A stretch of 64,000 bases of DNA from Macrocybe gigantea (taxonomy: Eukaryota > Basidiomycota > Agaricomycetes > Agaricales > Callistosporiaceae). The stretch's first letter is position 1. Every line of letters begins with the position of its first letter. Positions 56,801 through 64,000 of this stretch are shown one piece after another. Where the stretch lies: the NCBI GenBank assembly GCA_011319805.1, contig SJRY01000248.1:1-64000 (forward strand), read 5' to 3'. The notes beneath the pieces were generated by a model. That model was not told the DNA's origin. It was given only the letters and a program-made list of their open reading frames with translations, and searched no databases. The position numbers and the translations under genes were made by a program.

Positions 56801-57819
56801 GGGACGAACAGAGGGAGTTCGACAGGCTCATACGAAATGGGATACCGCTAGTCTATCGCTCTAAAATATGGCTAGAGTGCAGTGGCGGATTGGAGATGTG
56901 GGAGCCAGGTCTGTTCCATGAGCTGTTGGCTGCGTCCGGGCCTGAAGGTCCGGGGAGCGTGGTCAGCGAGATTGACAAGGACGTGGGCAGGACGATGCCG
57001 CTGAATGTCTTCTTTGGTGGAGATGGCGCCGGTATTCAGAAATTGCGTCGTGTGCTGATCGCTTATAGCAGGTGAGTGGCCTTTCATCCCATAGTACTTT
57101 CGTCTTAACGTAACTTGCACGTGAAAGACGAAATCCTTTAGTAGGCTATTGCCAAGGCATGAATCTTGTTGCCTCAACCCTTCTTCTCATCCATGCCGAC
57201 GAAGAAGAGGCTTTCTGGACTCTCACCGCCATCATAGAACGAATTCTACCCGAGGGATTCTTCTCCCCCACCCTTCTTCCCTCTCGAGCCTGTCCGCTGG
57301 TGCTCTTGGATTACGTCCAGGAGCTTACGCCAAAGCTTCATTCTCATCTAACCAACTTGGGAATCGACCTAGGCGCAATCTGCTTCTCGTGGTTCTTGTC
57401 GTTGTTCACGGATTGTCTGCCAGTCGAGGTATGATTGTGCTTTTCGCATAGTCTTGCATGCAAACCTTGAACGGGTTATCCTTGGCAGACACTCTTCAGA
57501 CTTTGGGATGTATTCCTCGTGGATGGCTTGGACGTCTTATTCCGTGTTGCCCTTGCCATTTTGCGCAGCAATGAACAAGAACTGCTGGGCTGTGAATCTA
57601 TTCCTGCCGTATACGTGGCACTAGAGAACCTACCGACTAGAATGTGGGAAGCCGATAAGCTCCTGCAAGTAAGTATGCACAAATCCACGTCTTCTTCCGT
57701 CGTTGCTAATGCGTCGTTTGTCACAGCTGGAAGCCGACCTCCGCAGCTCGATGCTGCACTCCGATCTTGTCAGCAAACGCAAGACTCACGCTACTACCCT
57801 CAGTCAGTTGATATCATAG
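53835..57819 (+). CDS. TBC-domain Rab GTPase-activating protein
   Basis: Exons 53835-54620, 54679-57071, 57128-57428, 57489-57668 and 57727-57819 join in phase to 1,250 residues with no frame break. Residues 1-950 are mostly disordered Ser/Thr-rich sequence with a short coiled coil (RVRVELEEQRRSLQEKEIARRERA). A folded block near residues 445-540 contains LTAREFHFSIPLPHAA. The TBC domain is at about 970-1245: FDRLIRNGIPLVYRSKIW, IDKDVGRTMP (arginine finger, about residue 1032), LVGYCQGMNLVA (glutamine finger, Gln1069) and LFRLWDVFLVDG. Both catalytic fingers are present, so GTP hydrolysis on a Rab is expected. Long N-terminal extensions of this kind occur in fungal Mdr1/Gyp2-type GAPs; which Rab it acts on is unknown. 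Confidence 0.92.
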
Positions 57820-59179
57820 AGCACGTAATCTCCTCCTCCGCTGTCTACATATCATGTACAATGTCTGTTTTATTCAATATTACCTCACGGGCTAACTTTC
57901 TGGGATCATGTCTCTTCACGCTTTGTTGTAAATTAATTTATCGCAAACACCTTTGACCACTTCCAAATGATTGTCCTTCGCGTTTCCCAAGCACTGGGTA
58001 GCGGTCGTATCTGTACAGTACATTCTTCATATTGTAGTTCCTGCATAGCATCAGGTTCCGTCTTTCCCGCAAATGCTCTCTGTTTCGAAGTCGGATAATG
58101 ATTTGACCACACTGTACCTAGTGTTCGACACGGGTAACCCCCGGGTAAATTTGGATCTACCCCACAGTCTGTATCACTGTTTTTTTGCCTGTCTTGACTT
58201 CGAACTGAATCTTGTCATCGATCACTAGCCGCTCTATGGAATAATCATACCCGAGATTTTCCGGGGATTGTGACTCGCTGGCATGGAACGTAAGAGCGAG
58301 GAATATGCGGATCAGGTAGTTGTATTCCTAATACCTGCGCGATGCCATGACGTGTCGTGTATCTGGGAGGCGACCTCATAGCAAACGTCGAAATGACGGT
58401 ATCGTCATGGCTTTACTGTTCTCCTTGAACAGGATGCACTAGGAGAAACAGTGGACGTGGTGCGACCAGTCGTCGGAAAAACAGGATTCTGCTTTGAGTC
58501 ATTCGGAGGTGAACTTTGTCCTCGTTTGGGGAGAAGGAGCTCAAATGAGAAAAGAGTATCCTGACGACGCAGGATACAAAAGAAAACCAGGCCTTGGATA
58601 GTAGCACCTCATCGCCCGCCATTCTCAGTGAACAAGGTAGCTTCAAACGATACCATGCACAGTACAAGGCTTTCTGTCGATCCTGGCCCTCGGTTTTCGC
58701 AAATAGCCATCAGTAACAGCTCGTGCTAAACAAAATTACAATTCAATGAATACAAAAGCAACAATCTGATACAAGGAGTGTAGACTTCAGCGCACTACGT
58801 ATCTACCAACAGTCCGTTTGTTAATGCAAGGTGAGCAAGGAGAGCAAGGAGAGCAATGAGCAATGGGAGCAAGGAGAGCAAGGAAAGCAAAGGAAAGCAA
58901 GGAGAGCGACAAGACGAAAGGAATGCGGAGGACGTATCTACGAGACAGCGGGAATCCAGATCATCAATGTTCGTGGAATAGACAGAGATTGATTGAACGT
59001 CGTGAAAGGAGTGTCGAGGCATGCTTCAATATAAATATCCATAAACCTCTCTAGGACCCTAGTCAGAGGGGTCAACACACGATCATACATAGAAAGCATG
59101 GGAGGTACCTGTGTGGCCGTGAAGGTTGGTATCCGGCGGCGATAACATGTTGCACGTTGGCGTCTGCCTCACCAGACTA
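57820..59179. other. 1.36-kb intergenic region with a minisatellite
   Basis: No supported gene; short frames here have no family. The G/A-rich minisatellite at 58829-58909 is listed separately. Confidence 0.5.
58829..58909. repeat. Degenerate GAGCAAGGA minisatellite
   Basis: About nine imperfect copies of a 9-nt unit (GAGCAAGGA and variants such as GAGCAATGG, AAGCAAAGG) in 81 bp, purine-rich on the plus strand. Confidence 0.75.
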
Positions 59180-60807
59180 TCACCTGCGACGAACGGTGCA
59201 TGTGACGAAGCCTTGCGATGAAAGGGACAAGTCTTGCAGGAGAAATTCTCCCCAGTGAGACCGCTTTGCGAGGCCTTTTATGCCATGAATGAACATGTCG
59301 TAGTTCATGTTGGACTGTTGACACGTCAGCTGCATTTCCCGAAGGCTCGGCAGAGTGAGAAAGTCGAGCAGCGATACGAGGTCGACGCAGGAATCCACCG
59401 TCAACTCCAGCGACTGCAGGCTGTCGTTGCGAATCGCCGCAGGGCGTCCCTGTCTTGTGGCAACGATCGAGCCGACGCAGAGCCTGGCCTTCGCCAAGTC
59501 TTGATGAACGCGCAAGACTCGCAAGCAGCCGGGAACGGTGATGGGCCACTCGACGTCGAGCTCCGAAATCGTCGAGGGCTCTTCGAGTTCCAGCGCTCCT
59601 GCCGATTCGCACGGTCGGCCAGCGTCCGACAACCTGCGAGTGCGTCCAAGGCGCAGCTTCTTGATCCTGTTGCACTGCAGCTTGCTCAGCAGTTCTCGGA
59701 CTTCCCAGGTGTCGGGATACTGCGGGTTGATCTGCAAGTCGACGAATTCGGCGTGGCCCAATTTGCCTAGACCCAGCTTGCGTTTAGGCACATCCGGCTG
59801 GTTGAGCCAGTCCAAATGCAAGACGGTCAATTTGCGACAACGGTTGAGTAAAGCCCAGACTTCTTCAGCCCCAAGGCTCCACTTCAACGTGAGCGTCGTC
59901 AAAGAGTGCCAATTGAGTGTTTTGAAACGCACGGGACTAGACGGCTCCGGTGCTGGTGCTGAGCAAAGAGTCAGATGCTGGACCTTGGAGAAACTGAACG
60001 TTTGGAAGAGCCCGCTCAAATCTCCGGTGCTTTCTATCTCCAAGCTGTTGATGGAGATTGACCTCCGGGCACGCTTGAGGTCATTGGCGTTGAAGGCGGC
60101 GAGTCGTGGGAAGGTCCGGTGATGGATTTGAATATGACGTTTCGAACGTTCTTGACTTGGCGCGAAGCGATGGGCTGCAATATGGAGATGCATCCATCGA
60201 GGCTGACGTTGGCGTTCACTTGCAGCGTCTGGGTGTTGTGGTCATACGAGTCCCAAGGAATGGCTCCTGAATCGGCCAAACGATCATGAAGCTGGGGTGC
60301 GGTAAAGCAGGGAGGCGCGTTGGGGCCTGAACGCGGGGGCGGAACGATGGGCGGGCTGAGAGCGAGATCTTCAAACAACGTGTGGAGGTGGTATTCAGGC
60401 GACGGGGCTCGTTCGATTCGCCACGCGCGATGGCCACGTTCAAGTCCTTTCCTCCTCCGCGCATGCCGTCTGCTGTAAAACAAGCGGATGAATCGTACTT
60501 GCAGGCAGTTTCGCGGGGTTGGAAAAAAAGAGAAAGGAACGCACTCTACAATGTTTGTGAGCTCAGCTGGAGCCCACCATGTCCCCTCGTTGGGGTTATA
60601 AATGCACTCCGCGATATAAAGTTTTCCGGAAGAGACAAGCGACTGGACCAGCCTGTCACTGTCATCGATACGATGGCGGCATGGATACATCAGTGGTCCC
60701 AGCGTCGCCTTGTATTCTCCCGAGGCGCCGGCAATGTGAACTAACCGGCTCACTCTCGACACAGCCAAGTTTTCAGTAGCAAGGCCTGCATTCAACGTCT
60801 TGCCCAT
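59180..60807 (-). CDS. F-box-like leucine-rich protein
   Basis: The ATG at 60807 gives MGKTLNAGLATENLAV. The N-terminal block resembles the wing of fungal F-box proteins (SRVSRLVHIAGASGEYKATLG, YPCRHRIDDSDRLVQSL) without a clear F-box. An intron (GTGCGTTCC...TTTTACAG, about 60470-60545) joins LTNIV to DRRHARRRKGLE. The second half is leucine-rich: LNWHSLTTLTLKW, CRKLTVLHLDWL, DSLQSLELTVD and LPSLREMQL. The two halves are in different frames near 60115 (after NVIFKSITG), needing one base. The class fits substrate-binding subunits of SCF ligases. It is divergent from the ABHD12-like gene. Confidence 0.6.
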
Positions 60808-61288
60808 CTTCAACGAACTTGAAGGTCGACTGGATGATTTTGAGTTCAGAAATAAAGCACAAGCTAATGCCGCGGTGCGAGTCTGACCATGTTACCGAGT
60901 TTGTTCATATTGGTGGTCCCTGCATGATGTCGGCTGTCAAGAAGTTGGCTTGGACCTTTGGATGCAGTGCCGGATCACTATGTACGACACATGTGAGTTC
61001 TGGCTGCATGATTTGTATTGCGTGCTTTCCCGAGAATGCCGACCAACTATGTAGTATCTTACCAAAGTAATTGCCAATTTTCATTTTCTGTGACGATTTG
61101 AATGACACTGAACGACCAGTGAGACATTTGTCAGCCAATGGCAGCGTCCGGTTTGTGTCGGTTGACCACGAAAATGCCGTTTTAGGCCAATATCATAAAA
61201 CCGGAACGTGGTAGATACGATCATCTCGCCCAAAAGGCTCCCTCAGTTTGAATGCTGGGTTAACGCAGCCTGAAACAGAACGTCCACC
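60808..61288. promoter_or_regulatory. Divergent upstream region
   Basis: 480 bp between the F-box-like ATG and the hydrolase ATG; no strong TATA box or repeat. Confidence 0.45.
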
Positions 61289-62873
61289 ATGACCACGAAA
61301 GGTTTCTCGATTTTCACCGTCCTTCGTCGAATCTACCTGTCCGTGGTCGGGCTGAGCGTCGCCTACATCCTTGCCGTGTTCGTGGCAATGACGCCGCTCA
61401 TTCAAACATAGTGCGCAACGCAGGCCTCGATCTTTCTTTAGTCATCGAATGCTAATCGTCAGAGCGACGACAGCGTCTTGTACGCTCATCACATCGATTT
61501 CTTTGGATACAATAAGTTTGAGCATGCTGAGGACTATGGATTGGCTCGTGAGTGTGGCAGAAGCCGTTCTTTCAACTGTGTGCCATGCTTAGAATCAATG
61601 CTTTTTCGAAAGCGGGTAGGACCGTGAACATGAGGCTTCGCAGCTCAGACAACATAACTACAGGGGCATGGTTCATGCTCTCCGACCGGTTTTATTATTC
61701 CCTGCCCTATCCGCCGTCAGCGAACGGGTCCGCTACAAACGACATGATCGGTGCCGCCGTACAGAACAGTCCGACGATCCTGTTCCTGCACGGCAACACC
61801 GGAACGCGCGCTCTCTCGCTCCGAGTGGCCGTGTACACTGCGTTCACTTCTAGATTGAATTCAAACGTGATGGCGATCGACTACCGAGGCTTTGGCGACA
61901 GCGAGGGGCACCCGACGGTTGAGGGCGTTTCAAGAGATGCCAGAGCCGCGTGGGATTATCTGATCAGTCAAGGAGCGCGCCCCGAGAATGTCCTCATCGC
62001 TGGTCATAGTCTGGGAACTGCCATCGCTGGGCTTCTGTCAGCTCAGCTAGGACAGGAAGGGGTTCGCCCCCGCGGGGTTGTTCTGATGTCTGTGAGTAAT
62101 TTCAACATGCTCAATGCATCCAGATGACTCTGATATTATTCATTCTTCATCCTTTTTCAGCCTTTTTCTTCCGTCAGAACATTGATAGACGAGTACTATC
62201 TTTTTGGCTTTCTTCCTCTTCTTAAGCCTCTCACTGCGGTCCCCCTAGCGCCACGTATGCTCCCGATTACCATGCGGCCTTCGACTACTGATTTTGGTTA
62301 CGTTGCAGGTCTTCTGACTTGGTCTCTGGTCCACAGATTTGACACTCTTACTCTGGTCCCGGTATGTTTTTGCTTTCTGTCTCAATCCAAGAATTTTCGT
62401 ATTGAAATGTCGCTCATATCAGGATATTAAAGCATCCGTGCTCATAGCGCATGCAGGTGAACATTAGAGCACGCGCTTACTTGCATCTTCATGTTGAATG
62501 ATCTTCTGACATTGCTTGCGCTTTAACAGAAAACGACTGGGACATCCCGCATACCCATTCTTCTGTCCTCTTCGATGCATTTCTGGCCCCCCACCTCCCG
62601 CCACTAGAAGATCTGGATATACAGCCCTCACACGCCGATAACCTTACTTCTCACGAAACCGAGGAGATTGTGACGGTCGCCTCAGCTCCGCATACCAACG
62701 AAGCGTGGAAATCATTGGTCTCACATCTTGACATCCCCAAGTTCGGCACCCTGGATCAGTTCGCCGCGGGCGGTCGCAGTGTCGCGTTGCTCAAAACGAT
62801 CTCAGGGGGCCATGATATCGGGAAGAATGAAGGTGTCCAGATCACTATAGGACAGATGTTTAATCTGTTATAA
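61289..62873 (+). CDS. ABHD12-like serine hydrolase (membrane lipase)
   Basis: Exons 61289-61410, 61465-61547, 61613-62091, 62161-62254, 62309-62361, 62423-62456 and 62530-62873 give 402 residues with no break. An N-terminal TM segment (LSVVGLSVAYILAVFVAM) is followed by the alpha/beta-hydrolase core: ILFLHGNTGTRA (oxyanion region, His128-Gly132), AIDYRGFGDSEGHP, IAGHSLGTAIAG (nucleophile Ser201), HAENDWDIPH (acid, Asp291 or Asp293) and SGGHDIGKNEGVQ (His383). The set and order match ABHD12/BEM46-type enzymes, which hydrolyse monoacylglycerols or lysophosphatidylserine at ER-type membranes. Acceptor 1 is AGAG; using the nearer CAG would create a stop. Confidence 0.92.
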
Positions 62874-64000
62874 TCTATATACTTGCATACATTTATAATA
62901 TCATCCTGTAGGATTTAGAATGTTTTTAGTCGGTTAGATTAGCACGTTTGTAGTTCCTAATGCGAAACTTTCAGGAAGCTGGAACATTGTAACATTAAAG
63001 ATGCATCCGACGCTAAATACTTTCATCTGCTCCGCACCCTCCCTTCAAGACGGACGCGTCTTCTTCAACGAGTGCACACTATCCTATCAGGTCTGGGGCT
63101 GTGGATCGTCAGATTGCACCTGCTGTATAAGCGTAGGGCCATTGCACCGTTGCTTGGTGCACCAGATCTCCCTGGTCCACACATTGGCGCAATGCGAATT
63201 TGAAAGCAGAGTCCTCTGTGTCAGTTGGCGATACCGCATAACGAGAGAAGCCTAATTTGCCAGACCCCTGAGCAGCCATGTTCTCGCCTGTAGCTTGCAG
63301 GAATTTCGTGTTTACAGCAGTATTTTATTCTTTTGGCTGAAATCGGCGATCCGGCGTGTCACAATGCCTCGGGTCGTTTGAGATGGCGAAGATGATCTGC
63401 TCCTTTTCTAACTTACACGATAGAACGAGCCGTACAGTGATTGTCGCGAATGAAACAGAAAGGAGCGTGCTCGTCGTAAACCACAGCCGTTCATCAGTGC
63501 CGAGATGTTAATCCTCGCGTTAGTTGCAAAAAATATGTTGCATGCAGTAAGGCCGGCGACGGCTCGCCGTCGTTATTCCTCCTCTGTTGGCATAGGGGCT
63601 CCAAACTGTCGATGATACTGTATGGAATGTTGTTGACGAGTGTAACGGGCATTCAGAGCACTGTGACAAGTGTCACATCTGTCAATTGTCCTTGAACCTT
63701 ATATACGGTACTTGCTGCAAGTCGGTATCCTATCCACGAGTGTTCACTGATCAGGACTGACCCAATGTTGGCTAAACGTGCAGTGGAAGACCCTTCGAGT
63801 GGTTCAGAATCAGAATATGCAAGGTCCGTGCATTCCGAGCTCGTCTGTGTGATGCGATGGCCGACGGAAGAGGTTTGTTTAGTTCGGTACGCGATCGCTC
63901 ATGTACAGCACCGATCCAGAGCTCAATGGATAGAAACCGGGCCTTGTAGTGGATTGCCTGGTTTTTGTCCTCGAAAGGCAACGAGTACTTCTGCGAAGTT
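62874..64000. other. Right-hand end, no supported gene
   Basis: Downstream of the hydrolase: AT-rich 3' flank, then mixed sequence. Short frames at 63001-63255 and 63772-63981 lack motifs and start context. A gene could begin beyond 64000. Confidence 0.5.

Overview
This is fungal nuclear DNA, most likely from an agaricomycete basidiomycete (mushroom-forming class). The evidence is dense genes on both strands, many short GT-AG introns (mostly 50-70 nt), CT-rich promoters, divergent pairs sharing short promoters, and two tandem genes for the secreted ricin-B-lectin protein annotated in mushrooms as macrofage activating glycoprotein. I see no rRNA, tRNA, CRISPR array, virus or transposon that I could support.

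Layout. 1-10.4 kb: F-box/leucine-rich genes, a Ser-rich hypothetical, a mitochondrial-type small protein, a MINDY-family deubiquitinase with a C-terminal CaaX box, and an RNI-like LRR gene that shares a promoter with a Hva1/TUDOR gene. 10.9-13.9 kb: gene-poor, with a strong 3' hairpin. 13.9-16.8 kb: GUP1-type MBOAT acyltransferase. 18-26.4 kb: two FAD monooxygenase paralogues in inverted, tail-to-tail orientation around a basic/acidic repeat protein and a 26-bp perfect palindrome. 27.7-33 kb: an AONS-like aminotransferase, the RNase P subunit POP5, and a DUF4139 protein divergent from POP5. 33.3-39.8 kb: a two-TM protein, an intron-packed formamidase and a TPR protein. 41.4-45.9 kb: the tandem lectin glycoproteins. 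46.3-62.9 kb: an arrestin-like protein, a Ser-rich protein, COA6, a TBC Rab-GAP, an F-box-like LRR protein and an ABHD12-like hydrolase.

Functionally this is ordinary chromosomal gene content and not one pathway: ubiquitin-related functions (F-box-like proteins, deubiquitinase), trafficking and signalling (TBC Rab-GAP, arrestin, ABHD12-like lipase, GUP1), RNA processing (POP5) and mitochondrial copper/COX assembly (COA6). The least ordinary parts are the FAD-monooxygenase inverted pair, whose second copy has a disrupted dinucleotide-binding motif and an extra intron; the palindrome; the 3' hairpin after the Hva1 gene; a 6-nt microexon in the formamidase; and the 15-nt microexon shared by the lectin pair.

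Caution for users: many otherwise good genes contain single-base frame breaks, several at G/C runs of five or six. Large genes such as TBC, GUP1 and the lectins have none. I read most breaks as residual assembly indels, although some of the F-box and monooxygenase damage could be real decay. Exon boundaries were derived by eye from GT-AG signals, conserved frame and family motifs; no database search was run.
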